Shown here: one piece after another, positions 28,543-35,483 of the stretch
Layout: each line of letters opens with the position of its first letter
How positions within the stretch are numbered: position 1 is the first letter of the stretch
From: Leuconostoc falkenbergense
Lineage (GTDB): Bacteria; Bacillota; Bacilli; Lactobacillales; Lactobacillaceae
Length of the DNA stretch: 35,483 bases
Assembly (NCBI RefSeq): GCF_014634805.1
Contig: NZ_BMBS01000021.1
Span: forward strand, 1 to 35,483
Direction: 5' to 3'
Made by a program: the position numbers and the translations under genes
Notes under the pieces: generated by a model
What the model was told of the DNA's origin: nothing
Seen by the model: only the letters and a program-made list of their open reading frames with translations
Databases searched by the model: none

Positions 28543-29252
28543 GTGCATTGTTAACTGTTGAAAATTTAAATGTCAGTTATGGCGCAATCAAAGCTGTACA
28601 AAATGTCAATTTTACTGTGCATGATAATGAAATTGTGTCGTTAATTGGCGCAAACGGCGCTGGCAAAACGACAATCTTGAGAACTATTTCAAATTTAACC
28701 AAACCGACCTCTGGGCACATCAATTTTCAAAATCAAGATATTTTAGGGATGGATTCAGCAAAAATTGTGTCTAGCGGAATTGCCCAAGTACCAGAAGGTA
28801 GACGCGTTTTTGCTGGCATGACAGTGCAAGAAAATTTGCAATTAGGTGCCTTTACACGTGATAAAGGCACTAATTTGAAGTCAGAATACGCGCTGATTTA
28901 CGACCAATTTCCAATTTTAAAGGAGCGGCGTAATCAAGATGCAGCAACTTTATCTGGTGGCGAACAACAAATGTTAGCAATGGGACGCGCGCTAATGGCT
29001 AAGCCGAAGTTATTGCTACTAGATGAACCGTCAATGGGATTGGCGCCATTATTTATTGAAAAAATTTTTGATATTATCAAGACTGTCAATGCACAGGGCG
29101 TGACAGTTTTAGTAATTGAGCAAAATGCTAATCAAGCGTTGAAGATTGCCGATCGTGGCTATGTTTTAGAAAGTGGTCAAATTACGATGACTGGTACTGG
29201 TGCTGAATTACTGGCTTCAGACGATGTGAGAAAAGCTTATTTGGGCGGTTGA
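28539..29252 (+). CDS. livF: Branched-chain amino acid ABC transporter ATPase LivF
   Basis: This 237-residue second ATPase forms a dimer with LivG. Motifs are Walker A GANGAGKTT, QVPEGRRVFAGMTVQENL typical of LivF, signature LSGGEQQMLAMGRAL, Walker B LLLLDEPSMGLAPL and the switch His position filled by Gln in VIEQNAN, as is usual for LivF. It is the last gene of the operon; a strong terminator follows 28 bp after the stop. Confidence 0.95.
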   Translation: MSALLTVENLNVSYGAIKAVQNVNFTVHDNEIVSLIGANGAGKTTILRTISNLTKPTSGHINFQNQDILGMDSAKIVSSGIAQVPEGRRVFAGMTVQENLQLGAFTRDKGTNLKSEYALIYDQFPILKERRNQDAATLSGGEQQMLAMGRALMAKPKLLLLDEPSMGLAPLFIEKIFDIIKTVNAQGVTVLVIEQNANQALKIADRGYVLESGQITMTGTGAELLASDDVRKAYLGG

Positions 29253-29280
29253 CGCGATAGTGGCGTGTCAGTCGATATCT

Positions 29281-29321
29281 AAAACGCTAACACAGTAATG
29301 ATTGTGTTAGCGTTTTTTTTT
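29281..29321. terminator. Terminator of the liv operon, possibly bidirectional
   Basis: AAAACGCTAACACA (29281-29294) pairs perfectly with 29303-29316, followed by more T. On the minus strand only four T follow the stem, so it may also end the convergent aldolase transcript, less efficiently. Confidence 0.92.
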
Positions 29322-30198
29322 AGTGTGATGAAGCACCGAAAACAGCCAGACGTTCTGCCAAACTCGTTTCTACGGCCGTGACGCCGGGTGCTAATAGTTT
29401 CCTAGGATCGTAATTTTTACCAATCAAATCTTGATCAGTTAAAATAAAGTCTCTTAGCGCTTGATGGAATGCCAGCTGGGCTTCAGTGTTCACATTGACT
29501 TTGGCAACACCCATGCTAATAGCTGCTTTAATTTGATCATCTGGGACACCAGAGCCGCCATGCAAGACAAATGGTACCTGACTGTGTGTCATATTATCTA
29601 AAGTAGTTGTTAAGTCTTTGAGGTGAGCGAGGTTTAGCCCTTGCCAATCTTTTGGATAGCGACCATGAATGTTACCAATCCCTGCTGCAAAAAAATCTAT
29701 TTGCGTTTGTATCATGGCAACCGCATCGTCGATAGGCGCGATTTCACCAGTGCCGATGATACCATCTTCTTCGCCACCAATACTGCCTACTTCAGCTTCA
29801 ACTGAAATATTTTGTTCATGAGCTAACGCTACAATCTCACGTGTTTTTTCTAAGTTTTCTGCTAACGGTAAGTGTGACCCATCAAACATAACTGATGTAA
29901 AGCCAGCTTTGATGGCAGCTTTAGCGGCAGTGTAATCACCATGATCGAGATGAATGGCAATGGGGACAGTAATGCCAAATGATTGGTCAAGGTCGCGCAC
30001 GATATGAGCAACGGTTTCAAAACCACCCATATATTTAATGGCACCCATCGAAGCAGCGATGATGGTAGGAGCTTGTTTTGCTTGTGCAACACGCAGAATG
30101 GCTTGTGTCCATTCAAGATTATTTGTATTAAAGGCGCCGACGGCATAGCCTTGTTGACGTGCTGTTTGAACGATTTCTTTACCAGAAACGATTGTCAT
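29320..30198 (-). CDS. Class II fructose-bisphosphate aldolase (or tagatose-bisphosphate aldolase)
   Basis: This 292-residue zinc aldolase splits a ketose bisphosphate into two triose phosphates. Zinc and catalytic residues are visible: D85 and H86 in HLDHGDY, H178 in GIGNIHGRY, H213 in VLHGGSGVP, plus the EAEVGSIGGEEDG segment and KVNVNTE. Whether the substrate is fructose or tagatose bisphosphate cannot be told from motifs. A heterofermentative organism would use it mainly for gluconeogenesis or minor routes (inference). It is 3 bp downstream of the HAD nucleotidase gene, so they form one operon behind a cre site. It is transcribed against the direction of replication. Confidence 0.93.
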   Translation of the reverse strand: MTIVSGKEIVQTARQQGYAVGAFNTNNLEWTQAILRVAQAKQAPTIIAASMGAIKYMGGFETVAHIVRDLDQSFGITVPIAIHLDHGDYTAAKAAIKAGFTSVMFDGSHLPLAENLEKTREIVALAHEQNISVEAEVGSIGGEEDGIIGTGEIAPIDDAVAMIQTQIDFFAAGIGNIHGRYPKDWQGLNLAHLKDLTTTLDNMTHSQVPFVLHGGSGVPDDQIKAAISMGVAKVNVNTEAQLAFHQALRDFILTDQDLIGKNYDPRKLLAPGVTAVETSLAERLAVFGASSH

Positions 30199-30201
30199 GA
30201 G

Positions 30202-30795
30202 TTATTCCCAACTTTCTTTTTTAAATGTTTGATCCGTTTGATGGAGTGAATAGTGATAATTATTATTAACTGAAAAAATTTTATCGCGAATTGAGTCCTG
30301 ATTGGATTTGGCAACTTCAATTAAAAAATTAACCAGATTTTTTGACCATACCAATTCTTTATCGTGACCATATTGTAACCAAAATGAATCTAATTCGGGA
30401 TCATCCCAATCATGCGCACCATGATAGGGACGATCATCTAGCAAAATGGCACCAGCAATTTTATTCAAATTTTTTTGGTGTGTCAGAATAACTTTTTTAT
30501 AAAATGGGCTATCTGGCTGATTGCCAAAGAAATCATTTAACCAACTAATTTTATCTTCCCAAGCACTAGGGTTTTGCCAAGGCGCTGTTGATAAAATGTA
30601 CATATCATAGTATTTAGACAGGGCATAAATGCTATCAATAGCGTCAGGTAAAGGTGGTAAATTTCGAAAAATGCCAGGAATTTGATCTGGTTTTTTAAAC
30701 TGATATAGATGCGGCTTATCATTTTCGGCATTTAATACAGGCAAGGTATCAACGATAGTGTTGTCCATATCAATGAATAATTTAAGTTTGATGAT
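30202..30795 (-). CDS. HAD-family 5'(3')-nucleotidase (NT5C type) lacking a standard start codon
   Basis: This protein of about 197 residues resembles 5'-nucleotidase, deoxy type. HAD motif I, LFIDMDNTIVDT, holds the nucleophile D9 and acid D11; motif II is ILSTAPW; motif III/IV is LLDDRPYHGAHDWDD. The first in-frame ATG (30768) codes for the Met between the two catalytic Asp residues, so starting there would delete the nucleophile. Upstream in frame no ATG, GTG or TTG exists before a stop. A good ribosome site AAAGGAG (30802-30808) precedes two tandem ATC codons (30795-30790). I therefore place the start at ATC; start-codon loss is the alternative. It is in an operon with the aldolase. Confidence 0.8.
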   Translation of the reverse strand: MIKLKLFIDMDNTIVDTLPVLNAENDKPHLYQFKKPDQIPGIFRNLPPLPDAIDSIYALSKYYDMYILSTAPWQNPSAWEDKISWLNDFFGNQPDSPFYKKVILTHQKNLNKIAGAILLDDRPYHGAHDWDDPELDSFWLQYGHDKELVWSKNLVNFLIEVAKSNQDSIRDKIFSVNNNYHYSLHQTDQTFKKESWE

Positions 30796-30810
30796 AGTAT
30801 TCTCCTTTGT

Positions 30811-30824
30811 TGAAAACGCTTACA
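30811..30824. promoter_or_regulatory. cre site (CcpA operator) before the nucleotidase-aldolase operon
   Basis: On the minus strand TGTAAGCGTTTTCA fits the cre consensus TGWAANCGNTNWCA at every position. It lies between a TATAAT-like -10 (complement of 30842-30847) and the ribosome site, where CcpA would block elongation or initiation. Confidence 0.75.
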
Positions 30825-30868
30825 TTTTCGGAATAGACAAAATTATACAGCGTCAGAATAAAAAAATT

Positions 30869-30893
30869 AAATGTATACCAATTTTATACATTT
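30869..30893. terminator. Inverted repeat: weak terminator or operator
   Basis: AAATGTATA and TATACATTT are perfect 9-bp arms with a 7-bp centre. On the minus strand the second arm is followed by AATTTTTTT, so it may end the HAD/regulator transcript, whose stop is 31 bp upstream. The arms have only two G-C pairs, and the repeat also overlaps where a -35 for the nucleotidase promoter would lie, so an operator role is possible. Confidence 0.5.
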
Positions 30894-30923
30894 GATTTTT
30901 TGTGAATGCGTTGTGTGATAGTT

Positions 30924-31739
30924 TTAGAGGTTGAAGTAGGATGATAAAAATGTTGCGACACCATCTTCCTCATTGCTACTGGTGATATCCGTGGCTGCCG
31001 ATTTAATTAGTGGAATAGCGTTAGCCATGGCTACTGATACAGTGGCGAGTTTAAACATGGATAGATCGTTAGCCTCATCCCCAAAAACAATCAAATCTTT
31101 TGAAGTTAGGGATAATTTTTTTAGTAACACTTTGAGTGCAGCGCCTTTACTGACGTTGGTAGGTACAAATTCTAGCAGCGTTCGCCGAGATCTTGTAAAT
31201 GAAATATTCTTGGTTAACACAGGTGTGTGATTAAGAATATTTTCGAGATAGTTCAATTTGTCTTCTGTTTCGCAGACGACAAATTTGTTAAATGTTAACG
31301 TTGTTGGCAAATCAGTGATACTAACTTGCTGATAATGCAGCAGTTTACCAATTAAGTTAACATAGTTAGACTGTCCAAAGTCTGCAATAGAATAGACAAT
31401 TTCTGGACAAACAATATCAATAGGTAATTTAAGATTATGGATTAAATTGAAAATTTCAGACATATCACTAAGCATAAAACGCTTGTTTAAGAGTGTTTCA
31501 TTTGTACTAATATTTTTAACCACACCACCATTGAACAAGATGACATAGTCATCATTTTTGCTTAAATCTAGTTGTGTTAAGAAGGGTTGTACATTTGGAA
31601 ATGGGCGACCGGTTGTTAAAACAATATGATGGTTATCATCATGTAATTTTTTCAAAATCGTAGCATTTTTGTGTGATAGCGTACGGTCGGATTTGAGCAA
31701 TGTATTGTCCATATCCAAGGCAATTAATTTTGGCGTCAT
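30924..31739 (-). CDS. Cof-type HAD-IIB sugar-phosphate phosphatase
   Basis: This 271-residue HAD hydrolase has motif I LIALDMDNTLLKSD (D9 nucleophile, D11 acid), motif II VLTTGRPF, and the C-terminal motif IV VFGDEANDLSMFKLA, with Lys in KGAALKVLLKK. The cap between is the IIB type. Members dephosphorylate sugar phosphates or FMN-like compounds; the substrate is not predictable. It overlaps the PRD regulator by four bases (ATGA) and is translated with it. Its link to the ascorbate operon is by position only. Confidence 0.9.
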   Translation of the reverse strand: MTPKLIALDMDNTLLKSDRTLSHKNATILKKLHDDNHHIVLTTGRPFPNVQPFLTQLDLSKNDDYVILFNGGVVKNISTNETLLNKRFMLSDMSEIFNLIHNLKLPIDIVCPEIVYSIADFGQSNYVNLIGKLLHYQQVSITDLPTTLTFNKFVVCETEDKLNYLENILNHTPVLTKNISFTRSRRTLLEFVPTNVSKGAALKVLLKKLSLTSKDLIVFGDEANDLSMFKLATVSVAMANAIPLIKSAATDITSSNEEDGVATFLSSYFNL

Positions 31740-33247
31740 GTTAGGCTTTCCTCTTTCTTGGTAACGTTAATTTGAGATATTACCATTTTTAGTCGGTCAA
31801 ACTCACTATCCGACAGCTCACTGTCTATCAGAAAAGTAGGTTGTTTCGTCGCAATTTCAGTCGATTCCGTAATAATCAAATCAAACTGATTGGGTTCATT
31901 TGACGAGTTTTCAAAATCATTAAGCGAGACAATTGATAGTTCGCATGGTGCAGAACTACTACGTTTGATTAATGTTTCAAAAAGATTTTGACTATAAATT
32001 GGGAGCGATGTCACCATCAAAATGTGTAATTTATGAATTTTTTCGTGTGACAAGCTAAAATTGTAAAAAATCATTGCTAGAATGCTAATCTGATCGGTTA
32101 GCAGTCCAAAAGGGAATAAACGTTGATACAGTGATCGATTAGTGATTTGACTCAGTGCGTCGGTGACGTATTTTTCAAAGGTTTCATTGTGATATAAGTA
32201 GTCATACACGGTAATACTTTGGTACTTAGATGAATACCAAAAGGGCTTGAGCTGTGTTTGTATTTTGCGTGTTAAAACTTCCTGATCAGCTTGACTGATC
32301 TTAATATCTGAAGTGAGGACAAAAGCTTTAACGATTTCATGACTGACAACTAAAAGATCTTGAAAGGCACGCGCACTGAAATGGTTATCCTGTTCTTTCG
32401 TCACACTCAGTAGTTGCAAGGTTAGAAATAATTTGACGGCGTCTGGCATATCTAATGAAAAATTTGTTTTGGTAATCATTGAGAAGTCATTGATAATATC
32501 GTTTTCTTTGCGTTTGGTAAAAGAAACCACGTCAGCGGATGTAAATAAACTTTCCTGTGCAATAGGATCTAGTTCACTATACAGCGAAGCAAGCGTTGAA
32601 AAAATAGTTAACGTTAAAGCATTGGAAATTGATATCTTTTTGCCTAGAGAATCTTGATACATGTTTTTCAATTTTTCGCTGATTAATAAAAATTTTGAGT
32701 AAGGTATGTGTTTATCCAGTGACCGTATAAAATACGATAGTGCATTCTTATGACTTTGCAGTAAGGCTAGGCCGTTATAGGCATGCACGAATGAGTCGTA
32801 CAACGGTTCTGAAAACTCAAAACCTGATTTTTTCGAAAAAACTGGTTTAAATGTCTCTCGCTTTTTGAGATCTGATATATCACGGAGAACCGTATTTCTA
32901 GAGACAGAAAATAATGTTTGGAAAGCAGATAATGTCCATTTTTTAAGTGGTAGTGCCAAACAAATATCAATAATCAGTTGTCGTTCATAGGAATTAATAT
33001 AATCATCTGAAGGAACATGAGATAATTTTGCTTTCAAAACGGCAATTTGGCTTTGTGTAATTCTGGTGTTTGGTGCCAAAAAGGGTAGATTTGATGAACG
33101 CAAATCAGAATTGGCGCTTTGTAATAAGTAATAGATTTTACGACTAGATAAATTGAGTCGGTTAGACATCGTTTGAACATTTGGGAGCAGATCTTGATTG
33201 GCTATGTAGTTAATGAATGTGGTGTAATTCATATTTGGTACGCTCAT
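31736..33247 (-). CDS. BglG/Mga-type PRD regulator, probable ula operon regulator
   Basis: This 503-residue protein has two N-terminal HTH parts (LPNVQTMSNRLNLSSRKIYYLL and FQTLFSVSRNTVLRDISDLKKR, about 20-45 and 109-130), then PRD-like helical regions (about 160-400) and a C-terminal EIIB-like domain (about 404-470). Such proteins activate PTS operons under control of PTS phosphorylation. Here the PRD position normally His in a HLKP-type motif is Gln332 (TQLKPFW), and the EIIB-like P-loop (LMVTSLPIYS) lacks the Cys. It may respond without phosphorylation or be decaying. It is divergent from ulaG, which suggests it controls that operon. AAAGGAAC precedes the ATG. Confidence 0.8.
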   Translation of the reverse strand: MSVPNMNYTTFINYIANQDLLPNVQTMSNRLNLSSRKIYYLLQSANSDLRSSNLPFLAPNTRITQSQIAVLKAKLSHVPSDDYINSYERQLIIDICLALPLKKWTLSAFQTLFSVSRNTVLRDISDLKKRETFKPVFSKKSGFEFSEPLYDSFVHAYNGLALLQSHKNALSYFIRSLDKHIPYSKFLLISEKLKNMYQDSLGKKISISNALTLTIFSTLASLYSELDPIAQESLFTSADVVSFTKRKENDIINDFSMITKTNFSLDMPDAVKLFLTLQLLSVTKEQDNHFSARAFQDLLVVSHEIVKAFVLTSDIKISQADQEVLTRKIQTQLKPFWYSSKYQSITVYDYLYHNETFEKYVTDALSQITNRSLYQRLFPFGLLTDQISILAMIFYNFSLSHEKIHKLHILMVTSLPIYSQNLFETLIKRSSSAPCELSIVSLNDFENSSNEPNQFDLIITESTEIATKQPTFLIDSELSDSEFDRLKMVISQINVTKKEESLT

Positions 33248-33310
33248 AATTAGTGTTCCTTTCCAAAACGTATATTCACTTTGATTTTACAATGAGCAAG
33301 TGATTGATTA

Positions 33311-33362
33311 CAGTCTCATTCAAGCATTTTCATTGTGAGGTAATGGGACTGTTTATTTTTTT
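33311..33362 (+). terminator. Terminator-like hairpin in the ulaG upstream region
   Basis: CAGTCTCATT (33311-33320) pairs with AATGGGACTG (33342-33351), allowing one G-T pair, and TTTATTTTTTT follows. No plus-strand gene lies upstream to terminate, so it may be an attenuator in the ulaG leader. The 194-bp gap 33248-33441 also holds the cre site and a CATAAT -10 candidate (33373-33378). Confidence 0.55.
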
Positions 33363-33395
33363 AATTCTCAACCATAATGTAATTGTACCAGCAAA

Positions 33396-33409
33396 TGTAA
33401 GCGCATACA
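33396..33409. promoter_or_regulatory. cre site (CcpA operator) before ulaG
   Basis: TGTAAGCGCATACA matches the cre consensus at 13 of 14 positions and is nearly palindromic. It lies about 33 bp before the ulaG ATG, downstream of a possible -10, a position that gives catabolite repression by roadblock. Confidence 0.7.
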
Positions 33410-33441
33410 TTTTAAAAAAGTTTGGAAGAAGGTTTAAAGAA

Positions 33442-34515
33442 ATGGCAAAAGCAACAACAATTCAAGAGGCAACACGAGAAAATTGGATTCAGAATACATT
33501 CCCAGAATGGGGTACTTGGTTAAATGAAGAAATTGAACAATCAAAAGTACCCGAAAAGAATTTCCGGATGTGGTGGTTAGCCAATAATGGTATTTGGTTG
33601 AAGACACATGAAGACACCAATATTCTAGTTGACCTATGGAATGGTACTGGTAAGCAAACACATGGTTCAGGTTTGATGAAACAAGGACATCAAATGATGA
33701 GGATGAGTGGCGTGCAAAAGATGCAACCGAACTTACGTCTACAACCATTCGTTATTGATCCTTATGCTGTTAAAAATGTCGATGCCTTATTGGTGACACA
33801 TATCCATTCAGATCACCTAGACATCAATACAGCAGCGGCTGTGTTACAAAATAGTGGTCCAGAAACGAAATTTATTGGTCCTCAAGCGGTTGTTGATATT
33901 TGGAAAGGTTGGGGAGTTCCTGAAGAACGCACAATTGTTGTTCACCCAGGAGATGAAGTGACCGTGAAGTCGGTTACAATCAAGGCTTTGGAAGCTTTTG
34001 ATCGAACAGCACTATTAACCGTCGATAACGATGTCACAATCAAAGATTCGCTACCACAAGATATGGACGAAATTGCTGTCAATTATCTGTTTAAAACATC
34101 TGGTGGGAATCTATATCACGCCGCCGATTCGCATATGTCAAATATGTTTGCTAAACATGGCAATGAGAATCATGTTGATGTTGAAATTATTAACTATGGT
34201 GAGAATCCGCGTGGCATAACGGATAAAGTTACATCAATTGATGTTTTGCGATCAGCCGAGGACCTGAAAGCCAAAGTTGTGATTCCTGTACATTATGATA
34301 TTTGGTCAAATTTCGACGCTGATCCGCAAGAAATCGTTAAATTATGGGAAATGAAAAAAGACACGCTTAACTATCAATTCCACCCATTTGTATGGCGTGT
34401 TGGTGGTAGTTACACTTTCCCAGAAGATCAAAACAAGATTCAATATCATTATGATCGTGGCTTCTCAGATGTCTTTTCAAAAGATAATGATGTGCCATTC
34501 CCTTCATTCTTATAA
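33442..34515 (+). CDS. ulaG: Probable L-ascorbate-6-phosphate lactonase UlaG
   Basis: This 357-residue metallo-beta-lactamase-fold hydrolase opens the lactone ring of ascorbate-6-phosphate, the first cytosolic step of ascorbate use. The metal motif HIHSDH is at 120-125; other metal ligands lie in [11 protein letters not shown] and IPVHYDIW. The N-terminal [16 protein letters not shown] and C-terminal [23 protein letters not shown] are UlaG-like (given by their ends here). The ATG 33442 follows AGAAGG; an earlier TTG would run through the cre site. ulaC and ulaA follow on the same strand. The gene itself is intact. Confidence 0.94.
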   Translation: MAKATTIQEATRENWIQNTFPEWGTWLNEEIEQSKVPEKNFRMWWLANNGIWLKTHEDTNILVDLWNGTGKQTHGSGLMKQGHQMMRMSGVQKMQPNLRLQPFVIDPYAVKNVDALLVTHIHSDHLDINTAAAVLQNSGPETKFIGPQAVVDIWKGWGVPEERTIVVHPGDEVTVKSVTIKALEAFDRTALLTVDNDVTIKDSLPQDMDEIAVNYLFKTSGGNLYHAADSHMSNMFAKHGNENHVDVEIINYGENPRGITDKVTSIDVLRSAEDLKAKVVIPVHYDIWSNFDADPQEIVKLWEMKKDTLNYQFHPFVWRVGGSYTFPEDQNKIQYHYDRGFSDVFSKDNDVPFPSFL

Positions 34516-34527
34516 GGAGTAATCAAA

Positions 34528-35007
34528 ATGACAATGCTTAATTACTTTTACGACAACGACTTGGTAAGAATTTACCATGACACGCCATCAAGTTGACGGG
34601 AGTCGTTGCGTGTTGCGGGTGAAAATCTCAAAGAAAAGGGAATTATTACCGAGCAATATATTAATGAAATTATTAAAAATGTTGAAGACAATGGCGCCTA
34701 TATTGTCATTGTACCTGGTGTGGTGATGCCACACGCATTAGCTACGGGACCGGGTGTTTTAGGAACAGGTATTAGTTTCACCAAATTTAATGAAGCTGTT
34801 TCGTTTGAAGATGGCAATGTTGAAAAACAAGGGAAGCTATTTTTCACGCTAGCAGCTAAGGATGAAAAGCAACACCTAGAGAATATTCAAAATTTAATGT
34901 CGTTATTGATGACAGATGGTGTGATTGAAGCGTTGTCAGATGTTGAATCAATGGACGATTTCGTTCAAGTGATGAATCAATTTGATAAAATCCCTGCTGA
35001 ACAATGA
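34528..35007 (+). pseudogene. ulaC: Ascorbate PTS EIIA component, interrupted by an in-frame TGA
   Basis: The reading frame from ATG 34528 (after AAGGAG) would give a 159-residue EIIA of the mannitol/fructose type, with phosphoacceptor H69 in VVMPHALATGPG. Codon 23 (34594-34596) is TGA: the protein reads DTPSS, stop, RESLRVAGENL. The frame is otherwise perfect on both sides, so a single change from a sense codon, most likely TGG (Trp), explains it. Translation could restart at TTG 34606, with GGGAG only three bases before it, but would lose the first helix. It is followed by ulaA after 7 bp. A sequencing error is the other explanation. Confidence 0.85.
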
Positions 35008-35014
35008 GGAGAGC

Positions 35015-35413
35015 ATGATGAATAATATATTCGCAGGAATATTAGCTATTTGGGAATTTTTTGCCAATAACATTTTGACTCAACCAGCCTACATGATTGG
35101 TTTCATTGTCTTGATTGGTTACATGTTAGAGAAAAAGCCGTGGTATGAAAGTTTGGCTGGTTTTCTAAAAGCCACGATTGGTTACATGATCTTAATTGTT
35201 GGATCAAACGGACTGGTAACAAGTTTCCGACCGATACTAACAGGACTGAAAGACCGCTTTCATTTAACGGCAACAGTGATTGATCCTTACTTTGGTCAAA
35301 ATGCTGTGACAGATGGATTAGAAAAAACGTTTGGCCGTTCATTTGGCGACGTTATGATTCTATTGCTAATCGCCTTTGTCTTTAATATTTTATTAGTAAG
35401 ATTTTCTAAATAT
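35015..35413 (+). pseudogene. ulaA: Ascorbate PTS permease EIIC, 5' part only (interrupted)
   Basis: The first 133 or so codons encode the start of an UlaA-type permease: membrane segments around WEFFANNILTQPAYMIGF, then LIGYMLEKKPWYESLAGFLKA, LTGLKDRF, DPYFGQNAVTDGLEKTFGRS and NILLVRFSKY. Full-length UlaA has about 450-500 residues. After KY, family members continue with a stretch like TKxRxxxxTGH; here the sequence changes abruptly to unrelated residues and stops at 35470. The change coincides with a putative insertion-sequence end. GAGGAG lies just before the ATG. With the ulaC stop, this leaves the ascorbate PTS non-functional in this strain, unless copies exist elsewhere. Confidence 0.75.
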
Positions 35414-35483
35414 GGTAGATTGCAAGAATTAACCGAACACTGCAAACTGCTGAAAAACCTTTCGTGGTGATTGCCAGTTGAGT
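35414..35483 (-). mobile_element. End of an insertion sequence, probably IS30 family, inserted in ulaA
   Basis: The boundary is placed where UlaA similarity stops (about 35410-35416). From there GGTAGATTGCAAG would be the terminal repeat. On the minus strand a reading frame enters from beyond the window and ends at 35429 with LNWQSPRKVFQQFAVFG, which resembles C-termini of IS30-type transposases. The other end, the terminal repeats and the target duplication lie outside the window, so the family is tentative. Confidence 0.55.
35429..35483 (-). CDS. Transposase C-terminus (partial, IS30-like)
   Basis: Only the last 17 codons and the TAA stop are in the window. The LNWQSP followed by VF pattern near the end is common in IS30-family transposases from lactic acid bacteria, as I recall it. 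The frame is open to the right edge. It is too short to be certain. Confidence 0.5.
   Translation of the reverse strand, partial: LNWQSPRKVFQQFAVFG

Noticed and set aside
34594-34596. TGA in ulaC as selenocysteine or reassigned Trp
   Set aside because: No selenocysteine insertion structure is evident, EIIA proteins do not use selenocysteine, and Trp codons elsewhere in the window are TGG while TGA acts as a normal stop.

Overview
The window is the replication-origin region of a low-GC Gram-positive lactic acid bacterium. The gene content (dnaA-dnaN-S4-recF-gyrB-gyrA, PTS and CcpA-type cre sites, menB, an accessory Sec Asp1-3 cluster, an L-ascorbate PTS) fits Lactobacillaceae, most likely the Leuconostoc/Weissella branch. 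That placement is an inference from gene content and style, not from a marker comparison. oriC lies at about 16.9-18.9 kb. To its left most genes are on the minus strand and to its right mostly on the plus strand, so they run with the replication forks. Exceptions are a thioesterase, a two-component system and the 29.3-33.2 kb block.

Left arm, reading away from oriC: dnaA-dnaN, a strong terminator, then a promoter for S4 protein-recF-gyrB-gyrA. Two perfect ParB (parS) sites lie inside the recF and gyrA coding sequences. Next is a convergent two-component system (short AgrC/ComD-like kinase plus LytTR regulator), then an asp1-asp2-asp3 operon of accessory Sec proteins with no secA2, secY2, glycosyltransferase or adhesin gene beside it. 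Asp3 is fused to a second domain that looks like a degenerate copy of part of Asp2. Then come divergent menI/menB (menaquinone) and an aminotransferase/omega-amidase pair. The first 140 bases hold two tandem strong promoters that read leftward out of the window and resemble rRNA-operon promoters.

Right arm: a cytosolic alpha-carbonic anhydrase; a large secreted BspA-type repeat protein with a WxL-like C-terminus and almost identical 78-bp repeats; an AEC-family permease; and a complete livJHMGF branched-chain amino acid ABC transporter operon. The liv operon is preceded by a promoter, a previously unlisted 20-residue leader peptide with six Leu codons near its end, and a set of mutually exclusive hairpins ending in a terminator. 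This reads as a leucine-responsive translation-coupled attenuator and is the best candidate for an undescribed regulatory system here.

The last 6 kb contains a CcpA-linked operon (HAD nucleotidase plus class II aldolase), a PRD/BglG-type regulator with a HAD phosphatase, and a divergent ascorbate (ula) operon. This region shows decay. ulaC has an in-frame TGA in codon 23, ulaA is cut after about 133 codons by what looks like the end of an IS30-like element, the regulator lacks expected phosphorylation residues, and the nucleotidase has no standard start codon upstream of its catalytic Asp.
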